A stretch of 64,000 nucleotides of DNA from Moringa oleifera (Eukaryota; Streptophyta; Magnoliopsida; Brassicales; Moringaceae), in assembly GCA_021397835.1 (NCBI GenBank), contig JAJFZO010000579.1, positions 1,565,001 to 1,629,000 on the forward strand. Direction: 5' to 3'. Position 1 is the stretch's first letter. Every line of letters begins with the position of its first letter. A program made the translations under genes and the position numbers. Of this stretch, positions 23,808-37,455 are shown one piece after another. The notes beneath the pieces were generated by a model. It saw nothing but the letters and a program-made list of their open reading frames with translations. It did no database searches and was not told the origin of the DNA.

Positions 23808-24947
23808 GGTAGTTTGGTACGTAAGATATGATTGAATAATGGGATAAGATAAGACATGATTGGATTATATCAACATGATGTGTTGGGTGCAATATATAAT
23901 AAAATTTAAATTAATCTTAATTTATTATAAAATATATTGATATTAAAAAATAATAATATAATTTAATATTTATTATAAATTTAAATTATAAAATAACTAA
24001 TTGATAAACATAATAATTATTTTAATTTTTTATTCTTAATTTTTATTATATTTTATCATCATTTTGATTTCAAAAGATATGATTACAAAATAAATTATAT
24101 ATATGCAAGTAATAACTAAAATTAATAATGATATTTAATCAATAATATTAGTATTTTTAAAAATAATTAAATTAATTTAAAATAATTTTTTATTTAAAAT
24201 AACTTAAAAAGTAGAGCAAAAATAATATAAAGTAATGCTATAATTGATTAATGAACATGTAAAATATTTTAATTCTGTGTTTAGTTTTTAAAAATATATT
24301 TATCTTAATAATATATTTACTTATGATCTCAAATTAAGACTTACGTTTATTTAAGATTTATATTTTTATTAAAATTTTAATGTGAGAGTTTGATTTATAA
24401 TTTTTATTTATACTAACAGTTTTATGCACAATAAGATGTACTATGATTTTTATTATTATAATTACTGTAATAGATATTTAAAATACTATCAAAATAAAAT
24501 AATTTATTTTTTTTAGTATTTATATTTTAAATAGTATTGTTAAGTTTTATGTAAAAAAATATTTTATTTATTTTGATAATATTCTAAAAAAATATTAGAT
24601 AATTACACAAATAAAAGTTCAATACACATCATGTATATACACAAAATCATTAATATTAAAAAAAATTATAGATTTAAGTTCTAAATTTCTTAAAAATATA
24701 ACTTTTAAATATATACAATTATTTTGCATATCTCGACTTGAGACAATGAGCAAAATACATATTTCATTGATATTAATAATTTTTATTTTAATTCACTTTT
24801 AAAGAGATAAATTTATTTACTAATTTAAGAGAATAAGATTATTTATTTTTAATAAAATAAAAAAAAAAGCTTATCCCAGTTCATCATTGCACTAAACATG
24901 AAACTGGGAAAAAGTTATCTTTTTTCAATCTTATCTGATGCAACTAA
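23808..24947. mobile_element. putative ~1.1-kb non-autonomous DNA transposon
   Basis: The left end (23808-23838, containing AGTTTGGTACGTAAGATATG) and the reverse complement of the right end (24925-24947, AGTTGCATCAGATAAGATTG) share AGTT, TAAGAT and TTGAA in order. A second motif, GGGATAAG, follows on the left (23841) and recurs inverted on the right near 24890. A hairpin (TCCCAGTTCAT / ATGAAACTGGG) lies next to the right end. The interior is A+T-rich, has no transposase frame, and encloses another fold-back element. Identity is limited, so the unit is inferred. Confidence 0.35.
24327..24743. mobile_element. fold-back (MITE-like) element, copy 1
   Basis: Two long arms run in opposite directions for most of about 415 bp. 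The ends read TCTCAA and TTGAGA. Toward the centre, AAAATACTATCAAAATAAA on the left mirrors TTTATTTTGATAATATTCT on the right. Intermediate blocks (TATAATTTTT, ATAATTA) also match in inverted order. Non-coding. A relative lies at about 36980-37455. It sits inside the larger putative element at 23808-24947, which would make it a later insertion. Confidence 0.5.
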
Positions 24948-25379
24948 CATAACTTTAAAGAAAATTAATGATAAAATTTAAATTAAATCAAATTAAAATA
25001 TCATATACACAATTATCTCTTTCGATGTTTTAGGACATAAATAAAAAAAAGTTGTAATTCAAAAGTTTTTATTATATTTATCTAATTTTTATGATTTTGA
25101 AAATACTTTTAAAATAATTAATTTTTAATTAAAATAAAAAATATAATTAGATTTCATTATTTATTTTTATATTTTTTAAATTTTGTAATATAAAATCAGA
25201 TATCATTTGTGGACTAGATCCAAGTCAAACTTGGACCAAATCCTAAATAGAAGAAGACCTAAACATATTAGATTGAGCCAACCAAAATTGAATTATAACT
25301 TTGGGATATAATTACAAAAAAAATTGATTTCTACTTTAAGCTGACAGACCCAATAAATTAAAATAAAAATTAAAAAATA

Positions 25380-25740
25380 AATATGTAGGCCCACAAACAT
25401 CTCACATCGAGGGCATTATAATTTGATGCGCTAAACTTTGTTCACTTCCAGAGTCAAGATCTCGCGATTAATTCAAACTTTTTATAGTATCGGGAAAGTG
25501 CGAGTTTTTCGAGAAAGAAAGTTGATTGATTATCTCGAGGGGAGAAAGTGGGTGGCTGAACCTAAATGTAATAAATGGGTAAAAGTCAAAAGATGGACTG
25601 GGCGAGTGCGATGCGCATAGGGCGCATGGCAGTCCATGCACGTCACCTGCATCTCATTATTGCTTTTTGTTTCTTTTTGAGTTATGCGTTTTCGTTCTTG
25701 GGTCGCCGTTTTGGCAGAGACCGAAGATCAGTTGGGTGAA
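25380..25740 (+). other. GC-richer island, unidentified
   Basis: An abrupt change from A+T-rich DNA to balanced sequence with several CG dinucleotides, containing a 60-codon open frame (25438-25620) of no known family. ATCTCACATCG at 25400-25410 matches the plant snRNA upstream element RTCCCACATCG at 10 of 11 positions, but no snRNA sequence follows and the TATA-like motif is too close. Candidates are a relic retrotransposon LTR or a lost gene's leader. Confidence 0.35.
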
Positions 25741-27691
25741 CCAATTATTTGATTTTTTCTTTTTTTTTTCAAATTTAAGTTTGAAATAACAATGGCCTAA
25801 TTTATGCACTTATCTAAAGGCCTAGATGTTTTATTAAAAATTTTAATTTTTAAAAAATATTCAAATAAATCTCATTTATTAATTATTTACTTATAAAATT
25901 TTGTTTTAAAATAATTATAAAAATTAAAAATACTTTTATTATTAAAATACTTTAAAAGTGATTTAAATAAATTTTATTTTCTATTTTTATTTCATCTTTC
26001 AAATTTTAAGAATTTTTAACTCATAAATTATTTTTAATAAAGTTGTGATAATATAAATTTTTTAAACAAATTCAGTACTTAAATTTTTTAAAAACTTTTA
26101 TGATGATACTTTAAATACTTTTTTCATATATGAAAACTTTGAGTAAAAATTCACTGTAAAAAATTTTTTAATTTGAATATTTTAAATATGATTCAAATTA
26201 ATAAATTAAAATTTATTTGAAAAATTTTAGAAGTTATGATTTATTTGAAGATAAGATAAACTTTAATATTTTATATGATTTTTATTTTTAATTAATATTT
26301 AAAGTAACAGTAATCTAATTATTTAAAAAGATACAAATATTTTGTTTGAATTAATTTTTAATATATGTTTTGACATGAACCATTTTATATTTTATATGTT
26401 TATAATTAAATATTATTTAAAAGCAAAATCACTATTAAAATTATTCCCGGAAGGTAAAGTAGGTGAACAGAGAGTCCCATTTAGGTACCAATTTGACCTT
26501 AACATAGAATCAAATCTAAAATATGCAAATTTACCACTATAGTGACATATATATATATATATAATTAACTTATCTTATGATAATAATTAGAATAAAGTAT
26601 AATATAATATTTTATGGATTTGGACCGTCTTTTTTATATGGGTAGATCTAATTGGGAGCCAATTTTGTGATCACTAAAGGAGATGAGACAAGTTAAAGAT
26701 GACATGAAATAACAAAAGATGGTGATGTGATAGATGACCATTGCAATTTAGTTGTCAACATTTTGCTCATTCGAACAACAATTAAAACAAAGAAAACTTT
26801 CAAGGTAGTAATAAAAATAAAATAAAAATATTCTTTTATAAAAGTTTTGATTTAATTAGAAAGTTGTTTTCTTGTCATGAATTATGTGATTTCTTTGATA
26901 TAAATATTTAATAAATTAAATTAAATTTTGATAAATATTATATTATCAAAATCAAGTGATGTAAGATGTCTGTTGATTTTTTTGCCCGAGGAGATATCAA
27001 ATATTAACATCCGATCTTGCTTACGTTAATGTAAAAATTATTGTGTATTATTTTGATCTGTGGATTTGATGTGATTTGTTTTAATCAATTGATTAAAAAT
27101 TAATTATTAAATCAAAAATGGATATGTACCTTATAAATTTTAAATTCCTATGTTTGTCTTTTTCTTAGTATCTACTAAAATGTGTTATGAAATTAAATAT
27201 ATACATATATAAGAATATTTTTAACATGTCATCAATAAATATTTATATTTATATATAATATTTATATTTAAATTATTATTATTATTATTAAATAATATTA
27301 AAATATTCCAAATATCCACCTTCTCGTATAAATAAACTGAAAAAATGTATAAAAAAATAAAACAAAAACATTGGTTTCATGAGTGGGCTTGTTTAGATCC
27401 ATGAGTGGACTTGATCCGTATTTGGCCCAAGCCCTTATTCAAATTGTCAGAAGAAGTTGCACCATCTACTTACAAAATTAAATTTATAAATATATTAAAT
27501 ATATAATGAAAAAAATAAATAAAGAGAATGTAGTGGGTGTGAAAGAGGGCATTGGTATAACCACAAAATTTTTAATAATTTTTAAAATTAATGATAATAA
27601 TGATCGATTAAGAACTTCAAGTCAAAATAGATAAGCTTAGGCGGCCATAACAAGATGATTTATATATGTGTGTGTATGTGACCATATATAA

Positions 27692-27715
27692 TGTCGTATA
27701 TGCTGTTATACGACA
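27692..27715. repeat. perfect 9-bp inverted repeat
   Basis: TGTCGTATA (27692-27700) and TATACGACA (27707-27715) are perfect complements around a 6-base loop. Confidence 0.6.
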
Positions 27716-30700
27716 AAGTTTTTCTTATGAGATAACGACAAATGCTTTGATTAAAATGCATATGGGATTAGTCCATCGCCTTTGATAAAGAAATTATGCC
27801 AAATTTGGACTTCAAAATGTTTGATGTGATGTTTTTGTATTTTAAGATTTTAATTTTTATTATTGTTTAATTTTATTTTAAGTAAACATTATAAAAAATT
27901 TTGAAATTTATTTTTTAAAAAATAAATTTCAATTTTTAAAAATTTAATAAACAGATTTTGGTTTAGTGATTGTGTTTAATTCAAAAAGATTGTAAAAAGT
28001 TAAAAAAATATTTTTATTGTTAATTTTTTAAAAAAATTAAAATAAATTTATATTTTACTTTAAATTTATCTTCTAAATTTAAATAAATTTTGACATCATA
28101 AGTTATTTTTTAAGAATATTTTTAATTTTTTATATTATAAATTTTTAAAAAATATTTATATTCAAAAACTTTTTTAATAATTGAAATATTAATATCTTTA
28201 CATATGTAAAAAAATTTAAATTTAAATTTGATATAAAATATTTTAAACTTTTAATAAAATTTAATTTGATTCAAATTAACAAATCAAGATATATTTAATT
28301 TTTTAAATTAAAATTTACTTAAAAAAGATTAAACTCAAAATTTTATATGAACTTTATCTTTAATTAAAAAAAAAATGCTTGTATTGAGTGCTATCAAAAT
28401 TCTTGCACTTTTTCGAATGGAGTTAGGAATTGAATTTTTTTTTTTCAATAAAAGTGAAATAGATCAAAGTAGATAGGAAGAACATGAGAATAAATACCAA
28501 AGTTAAAGTTAATGGGTTCCTCATTGAGAGAATAGTAGGTCAAAAGATTAAGTGACCATAATGAATTTTGTAGAATTGTCATAGAAAAATAAATAAATAA
28601 ATGGAAAAAAAAGTTGGTCCAAACACTTGCCGCTTAGAATTGGAAGGTCCAATTTTTTCCATTTGTTTGTTTTTATGTTATTTTTCAAATTTAAGGAAAG
28701 TAATAAATTTGAAAAAAAAGAAGAAGAAAAGATGGTCCGGTTCTAAACATATAACTTTATTAACTTTATATATATTTAATGGTTTTATGCAAAAATTGAT
28801 TTTATGCTTACTTCTATCTCTTCATCTTTGATAGATAAAATAGCATACTGAATAAGTTGTTTGAGTAAAAAAAATTATAATGAACATAGCTGAATAAAAA
28901 AATAAATATGCAACATTATCTTTGCAAATAAACAAAAACGATATAATATACATATATATATGTAAAATAATTAAAAATAAAAAATATAAGAAAAAATTTA
29001 AAATGAATTTTTTTTCTCTTTTGAAGAAATATTAAAAAAATTAATTTTTTCTTATTTTTTTATTTTACATAACGAAGTGTCGAGTAAATTAATTGTGCAT
29101 TCGATATTTCAAAATTTGATTAAATTTAGATCATACTACTGATTTTTTTATAAGGATTATTCAAATTAAAATATTGTGCAAATAAATCTTAATTTAAAAT
29201 TTGTAATTTTGATTCAATTTAAATTATATAATTAATTCTTTTAAATAAGTTCTTTGAATTAGAGATCTTATATAGAAAATTTTAACTTGAAATTATTTAT
29301 GGATATTAAAAATATCTAAGTTGTCACCATAAAAATTAAAATTTTTTGCAAGTATTATTTGAGAGATTTTTTATAATTTTAACATTATCAAAAAATTAAA
29401 AAATTATTAAAAATTATTAAAAATTAAATGATTAATTTATGTATAATATATTTAAATTATTTTAAAGTATTTCAACAATCGAAATATATTTATTTTACAA
29501 TCATTTAAGTTAATGTTTTATTTAAATCAAATTAAAATATTAAATATTATAGGTGTTCGCTCCCCATAAACAAATTTATATTTTGAGTTAACTTTAATTT
29601 ATGTGCAAATCAAGTGGGTTAATAAACATTGAATTAGATTAAATAAAGTTTCAAATATACGACTCATCTAACAAATACATATAAATTTAAATATAAAATA
29701 AATTTAATTTAAAATTTTTAATAATTTTTTATATCATATATTTTAATTTATTATATAAATGGGCAAAATAATAGGTTGGCCGACATCCTTGAGAAGAAAG
29801 ATTCTTTTAAAGGTTTGTCTTTTACTAGCACCTTAAAATATGTTGATTAATTGGAAAAACACTTCAATCAAAAAAAGAAAGGATAGAGCATTGCTTGGTA
29901 GTCAATTTTTCTCTTTTAACATTATTCTCTTACTTGTCGTTTTCTCAACGGACATGATAAATCACAAAAAAGATTATTATTCTATTTTCATTTTTATTTA
30001 TAAAATATTTTTATGGCTGGTTTTTTAGGGTTTTCACAAAGAAAAAGAGGTCCTCTCTTTGTCAACCTTAAAGTATATAGTCAAATTCCATTTTTTATTT
30101 AAATATCAAAATTATAAAATTCTGAAATGTTCGTATTTTCGCGTGGGATACACGCGCTTTTTGGATTAGAGTCGACAAATTATGATGGGACGTGGACCGA
30201 CCGTTTTATAGTATGTATAGAAATTTGATTTTAATTTTAATTTTTTTTTTGGAAAATTATTATTAGTACTTAATTGCTTAAAACGACAAACGTTGAATTT
30301 GGAGAGAAAGAGAAAGCTTTCATTGCAATCCATTGAATGGATACTCCATTGAGACTTTTTTTTTCTTTATTTCAATTTCATCCAATTATTTTATCTTATT
30401 TTAATTAAGCTTTTTAAAATTTTTTTAGTACAATTTTTTTAAAAATTATAATATTAATAATTTTTTTAAAATAACATAATTACTTAAAAAAGTTATAAAA
30501 TTTTCTGTAACAATTGCTTAAATATTTTTTTATATCTGTAATAAATTTTAGATCAAAATTTGTTGTATAAAAACTTTAATTTGAATATTTTTATTTTAAA
30601 TTTTTTGTAAAATTTAATTTAGATATTAATAAATCAAGATTGAATTTATCATTTTTTAAACATAAATATTTAATTGATAATATAGGATGAATGAGAGTTT

Positions 30701-30999
30701 TACTCAAGAAGTTATTAGATTAAAATATCAAAATACAAGTCTATGATTAATTTTTTTATAAATCTTAATTTAAGAATTTATAAAAGAAACGAAATTTTTT
30801 GTATAGTTAATTTCAATTTTTAAATATATTTATCAATTTTAATATCAAATTAAATAGATTATAAAATTATTAATTTAGTAATTTTATATTTTTAGAATAA
30901 ATTTAAAGTATATATTAATTAATAAAGTAAAATTTAAAATTGGCGAAAAAAATAATAAATTGCATCTGTATTTAAATTTTAGATTTTATTAAAAGAATT

Positions 31000-31480
31000 T
31001 TTCTTAAATAGGTTTCGCTGTCATTGATTTCCAGATAAGTCTTAGATTTAGACTTTGAGACACGTCACTGTCTAAACAAATAAAAATAAATTTTAAATAA
31101 ATAAGTGAGAGAGAGAGATAGAGTCGTTGATAGCTCAACTCCACTTTCCCACAGTATAAAGAGACCCACTGGCTGACAACTGACACCTTACGCTAGAAAA
31201 AGAGAAAACGCATGCAACCAATATATCGCCAATTTATCCTATATCTCTCTCGAGAGAGAGGAGATAACGTGAGTTTTTGTCATCTCGGGATCTGGTCACC
31301 TAACTAGCTCTGGGATTTGGACTCTGTTCAGATCTTCAAAAAAAAATAATAAATGCACAGACAACCTATAAAAAAATTAAAAAATTTAAAAGGAGAAAGT
31401 GACATGTCAGAGAACACCTCACTTCATTGCCAGTTTCACTCTACCCAACCGCGAGTGGTAATTACGCTCAACTCCCACTT
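31000..31480 (+). promoter_or_regulatory. orphan promoter-like island
   Basis: A balanced-composition island in the desert with a TATA-like GTATAAAG (31154-31161), a GA/CT-rich segment holding a 16-bp palindrome (TCTCTCTCGAGAGAGA, 31244-31259), and a donor-like AAC-GTGAGT at 31270. This looks like the start of a transcription unit on the plus strand, yet no coding sequence follows. It may be a lncRNA promoter, a distant enhancer, or a relic. Confidence 0.25.
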
Positions 31481-34380
31481 TGGCTCTTATTTTTTTAATA
31501 TAAAAAATTTAAATTATACTTATTTTTGTTTTACGAATTTAATTATCTTTAAATGAATTATACTATTCATGTTTTAATTTTATTTGATTTTAAATTTTAT
31601 TAAAATATTTATAAATTCTAAATTTTATATACTAAAATTTCATTTGAATTTTTTTATAAATGTAAAAAAATAAAATTATGATCAATAAAAATTTAAATTT
31701 TTTAAGTATTAAAATAATTTTTTCAAAATTTTATATTGTTAAAATTTATACAATATTTTAAAAATAAATATTGAGTCAAAATTATTTAAATTTGAGAAAT
31801 AAACTTAAAATAAAATAAATAAATTTTTAAATTATTTTTAAGTTATTTCAATAACAAAAATATTTTTATTTTTTATAACTATTTAAATTAAAATCAAATT
31901 ATAATTAAATTAAATATTAAATATATAATTAATCGAATTCATACATCACAATTTGATTAAAAAGATGAATATAATTCAAAAAATTTCTATTTACTTTTTT
32001 TAATAAAAAAAGATTTCACTAATGCTTAGGGTGTGGGCATAGAAAAAGAAGAATAAAGTGACATAGAAACATAGGCAAGTCTTTTTCTAAATTTCCCTTT
32101 TCAAGGGCTCATGATTTTGCATGAGCTCTGACCAATTTTAAATTCTAAATCATAAAATGTGGGATAAAAGGAAGCTATCATGCATATGGCCATGCATTGA
32201 AACCCTAAATTATTACATTTTAAGAAACGTATAACATGTAATTCTTCATCTTTTGCTTTGAATTGAAAGAGAGAAATGCAAAAAATGGGTAGGAATTGTG
32301 TTGATTGGAAGAATGAATTGATTATTTGCAGCTTTGTTAAGTATTCTCCTAGCTTTTGCCCATCATGAATTATTATTTGACAAGCGAACCGCCATTAATG
32401 CATCATATCATGTTCATATCTTGGAATGAAAAAGTTGGTATCATTAGTTATAACCCAATATGTGTCTATATAATTTAGATCCATGATATATGTTCAACTC
32501 TTGAATCAATTTTAATATTATTTTAGTTATGTTTAAATATAGATTCAAGTTTGATAGAAAAAATTATTAAATATTTATAAAGCAATCTAATCTGTAAAGT
32601 TGCTAAATCATTATAATAATAGTAAAAAATCAAATTTTTTTACTAATTTAATTACATTGACTTTTCAAAAATGATACGTCATAATTTAATAAAATTAATA
32701 TTTAAAATTTGTTTTTTATTATATTAATATAATATATTATAAAATTATTTTAAAAAACAACTAAAATTAATAAATAATTTTTACCTAACATAAAGCAAAG
32801 AGTCACTCATAAGCTAGAAATCTTTGATATAACTCTAAACACACTTTAATTTTATACACGTATTTTAAAATCATAAAAAAAATTTATTATATAATCGCAT
32901 CAGATATAAAATAAATATAATATCATAATCATAAATAAGTATGCAAAATGATAATCTTTTCAGTGAAATTATAAGAGAATGTTGAGATCAAAAATAATAA
33001 ATAAATAATTTTTGTAATCATAATAACAATTTAATAATTCCAAATATAAACTATACAAAGATTGATTATGTCATGTTTACGAAATAATTAAGACAGAAAT
33101 GGTGTGTGACACATGAAAACGACATATACTATGTACCCACTTCTAAGAATAATTTAATATTTGTTATTTCCAAAGGGTCATTAATCATCCAAACAAGGAG
33201 CCTTCCTTTTCATTATTTTCTTTCAACTAAGTTTTGATTGATTATCGAAAATGAAGCGATAGGACAACCGCTAAAGGATAAAATGGTCACTTTCTTGTTG
33301 AGTTTCCTTGAAAGCTCCCTCTTTTAAATGCTTGGCATTATCAAATTACACCTTTCATTTTCTTATATTCAAGGAGTCCTTGTCAAACCAACACAAACAA
33401 ATGGATTTGCTTTTTATGCGTTCATATTCAGCCACCCCTTATTCTTCACACGGTTGCACCCTGTCGACTCAAAACTATAGATTAATTTAAATAAAAAATA
33501 TTATTTAAAATTATAAATTTTAATTTATTAATTTAGATTAAATTAAATATTATTAAAAATTTTAAAACTTTAAAATATTTAAATTTAAGTTTTTTATAAA
33601 TAACAGATGTGATTAATCAACCAATAAATATATGTTCAAAATCAATTATCAATAAACCTCATGAAAACAAAATTGAACTGACTACGTTAAAAAAAATTTA
33701 TATTTTCAAATTTGACATCAATTAATTGGAGATATTTCAAAATAATGCTTAAAAACCAGAGATAATATTTTCGGGACAAAAACCCATTTTTAATTATATA
33801 AAAAATAAACTACTTTTTATTAATAATATTTTGAATAATAATATATCGACTTAAACATCGATACAGTTCTCTGATTTTATAAATTTTGTCATATCCAACC
33901 TCTCAGACAACTAAAATTAAGATAATTATCAAAATCATATGGATTTTTAATTGACATGTCCCATGCTTCTTTAGCCATGAAGTGATAAGAACATCCATAT
34001 ATTCTAACTGTGTTTTTTCTTTTTGTAATCTTGCTTTTGATATTATAAGAAAGTATATTTATGATTGATTGAAAAAAAAAGCATTTTTTCTTAAATTGAA
34101 AATTGATTATGTCTTTGACCATAATGCCCTCGGTCACCTTGAATCTATTGTATTTTTGCCTTTAGTTAGTGGGCTGGAGAGTCCATGTGTCCAACGCAGG
34201 GAAAATGTCTAATTCTGACTAATAATAGCTAGCTTGCAACAGTGCATATTAAATGGTCAACGGTCATAGTTTAGTCATTGTCTGTTAACTCGGGCCACCA
34301 TATGGTTTTGTCATATTAATTAAATACTCAAGTTTTTAATTAATTAGATAATTAATATATAAAATAATTAATTTTATATA

Positions 34381-35145
34381 GTTTGAGTAATTGGACATAA
34401 TGTTCCACATGCTCAGGTCTGAAAAGATGAGATTTAAAAAAAAAAAAAAATACGTGGACACGAATACGGTGTTTTGAGTTAGAATTGTCTTCTTGAGAAA
34501 AAAATAATTTTTATAAATTACTATATTAATATAAAAATTAAATATAATAATTATTTATTAAATTATTATGTGTTAATATTCTTAAACAAAATTAAAATAA
34601 TTTATATTATCAGATGACCTTGATTTTAATTATATATGATTTGAATAAGTAAACGCAATGTCTTACATGCCCACGGTGGAAAAGCACGTGATTCTTTTAA
34701 AAAAAATGACATGGACATGAAATGCTGATTTGAGATTGTTTTGAGTTTTTTAAAAAAATAAAAATATTTTAATAATTTATTACATCAATATAATAAATAA
34801 ATAAATAATCTTATCTGCCATTAATTTTTAAAAAATTCAGTACAACTTATATAAAAAATTTTTACCATTTAAAAGTGGTACTAAAATTTTAACAAAGAAT
34901 TATAATAATATTTTATAATTTATAAGTTAATATATAAATAATTAATTTATTAAATTAATATGTATCATAATTATTTTAAAATTTTAATATAATTTAAATT
35001 ACTAAAAAATTTTAACCCATAAACTTAGTAATATGATTTTAATAATATATAATTTGAATAAGGCGCACAATCTTCCACATGCCCACAATTGAGAAGGACG
35101 TGATTCTTCTAAAAAATTGGACATAGACATGGACAATCAATGGTG
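34381..35145 (+). repeat. three degenerate direct repeats
   Basis: A core of about 100 bp recurs at 34381-34480, 34637-34740 and 35049-35145. Shared blocks in order are TTTGAATAAG, CACATGCCCAC, ACGTGATTCTTCT, an A-run, and GACATGGACATG. The best match is between the second and third copies. A+T-rich spacers of about 150 and 310 bp separate them, and these spacers also resemble each other. Old segmental tandem duplication or repeated insertion of one element. Confidence 0.6.
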
Positions 35146-36979
35146 CCCTTTTGGGAAAAAAAAAGATTTAATTAATCTATTTATTTATTTAATTGGTGGT
35201 ACTGTTCACAAGTTCCTATGGGGTGGCCTTTTGGGATGGCATTGACATGCACATGGTGACATGTAAAATATGCTTGTGGAATAAGAAGGTACCTTTACCT
35301 CTCTAACCGACATAAAATATTATAATTTAATTATCAAATCTTTTTGTGCTTGTGGAGTTTTTACCGATGATGATAATTTTTGTTTATATTGATTTGATTT
35401 TTTATTACATGTTCTACAAATATCTGTGTGATAATTTTTTTATGATTTGAAAAATATTTTATGGTTTTAAAAATATTTTTATGATAAAAATTATAAACTA
35501 AAAAAATATTTAAATTGGTAATTTTATACAATAAATTTTAATTTAATTTTTTAAAAATATATAAATTACCAAAAAAATTTATTTTGTATTGGATATATAT
35601 GGATATATTAAATGCCAAATTTTTGAAAATTTTAATAAAAAATAATTTGTATGTGAAAAATTATTTAAATTTGAAAATAAAATTAAATAAAATATAAAAT
35701 TTATTTGAGTTATTTTTAAATAATAAAAATATCTTTAATTTTTATAAAATTGTCTGAATCAATATTTAATTTTGATAAACTGATAAATTATGATTTGATT
35801 TATTTATTTTTAAAAATTAAGATTTAATTTAACTTATAAAATATAATTTTAGATTTTAAATAATTTTATTATATTTTTAATATAAAAAATTACATACTAA
35901 TTAATGAATTGAATTTTAATGATGTCAAATCAACAGCAAAGCTTTTGTTTAAATAATATAAAAATAATCATGATAACAAATAAATAATTAAAATAAATTT
36001 ATCATTTAAATATAATTGTTATGATCTTAACTATTACCCTTTGAAATTTTTTGTTTACAACACTTTAAATATTTATAACTTACATGCGATTTCATATTTT
36101 TTTAGGGAATATAATGCGATGATTCCGATTCATGATCGTGATGATGCATAATCTTTATGTCGCGCATATTTTTGTCGGCTCTTTCTTTTGCTCGTCTCAA
36201 TCATGAACGAAAACAAAAAAAAAAAACCCTAAAAACTTTAAAGACATAAGAGGAAGTTGCAATCCAAGCCTTTCTTTTTTTTTTTCCGAACCTTTGAATC
36301 GTAAAGATGAGAAGGTGCGAGGAATTATTGTCATCTTAGTTGGCAGCAAAAGCTTATGGGAATCACATAAAATGCCAAATCAAGATATGATTCTCTATGG
36401 AAGCTTTGTTTTTTAATTAAGCGAAACAAGTTTGATTAGGGTTTTTATCAATTAGGAGAGTTGAAAAGACCTCTCCATTAATACAACCGAGTATAGTAAA
36501 TCAAGTGGCCCCACCCCCCCTTATTTATATATCCCTTTTGATAATCACACATGTACAAAAGTGGGGACCATAATAAATGGGGAAGAAAATGTTTTATGGG
36601 CATATAATAAAATTTGGTGGATCTTTTATATTATAAAATTTTAATTATGATAAATCAATGAGTAATTAAAATATCAATTTAATCAATTTTATATATTATG
36701 TTTTAATTTAATTTAAAATTTATTATTATTTTTTAAAAATATTTAAATTAAAATTTTGTATAACTAATTTTAACTTAAAAGTTTTTAACTGGTTGAATTG
36801 AACTATACCGTTAATTTTTTTAAATAATTATTTAAATTAATAATTTTATAGAATAAATTTTAAATTAAATTTTTTTCATAAATGTAAAAAGGTATTAAAA
36901 TTATCACTTCAAAATATTTTAAAATTATTTCAGTACCATATATTTATATATAATTAGTGATATGAGAATGATAAGTATT

Positions 36980-37455
36980 TTGTTTACAGTCTCAAATCAA
37001 TATTTATAAAAACAAGCACATCGATTTGAAACTTACATTTTTGTTAAATTCTCATATAATATTTTTATTTATAATTTTTTTAATATTAATAGTTTTAAGT
37101 ATATATATATATATAATATACATATGACTTTTGCTTGTTTAATTATTATAATATTTTTAAAATTTTATTTTATTTATTTTGATAATATTTTTATTTGCTA
37201 CATGTATGTAATTTTTTAAAATATTTTAAATATATTAATAAAATAAATAAAATATTTTTAATTAAATTTATGAAAAATATATAAATATATATAAATAAAA
37301 TAAAAATATTTTGTTAATATTTTAAAAAATATTAAAATAATTATGTAAGTAAAAATTATATATACATAACATTTTTATATAAAAATATTGATATTCATAA
37401 AAATTATAAAAAAATAATACTTAACCAAATTTCTGAACTTAAATATTTTTACAGT
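36980..37455. mobile_element. fold-back (MITE-like) element, copy 2
   Basis: Resembles the element at 24327-24743: it starts with TCTCAAATCA (36990), continues through TTTATAATTTTTTTAATATT, and contains TTTATTTTGATAATATTTT (37171-37189), which is mirrored by AATAAAATAAAAATATTTTG on the right half. Non-coding. Ends are approximate. Confidence 0.4.

Noticed and set aside
25400..25410. U-snRNA gene suggested by a USE-like motif
   Set aside because: The TATA-like motif is about 12 bases away instead of 25-35, and no U1, U2, U4, U5 or U6 sequence follows.
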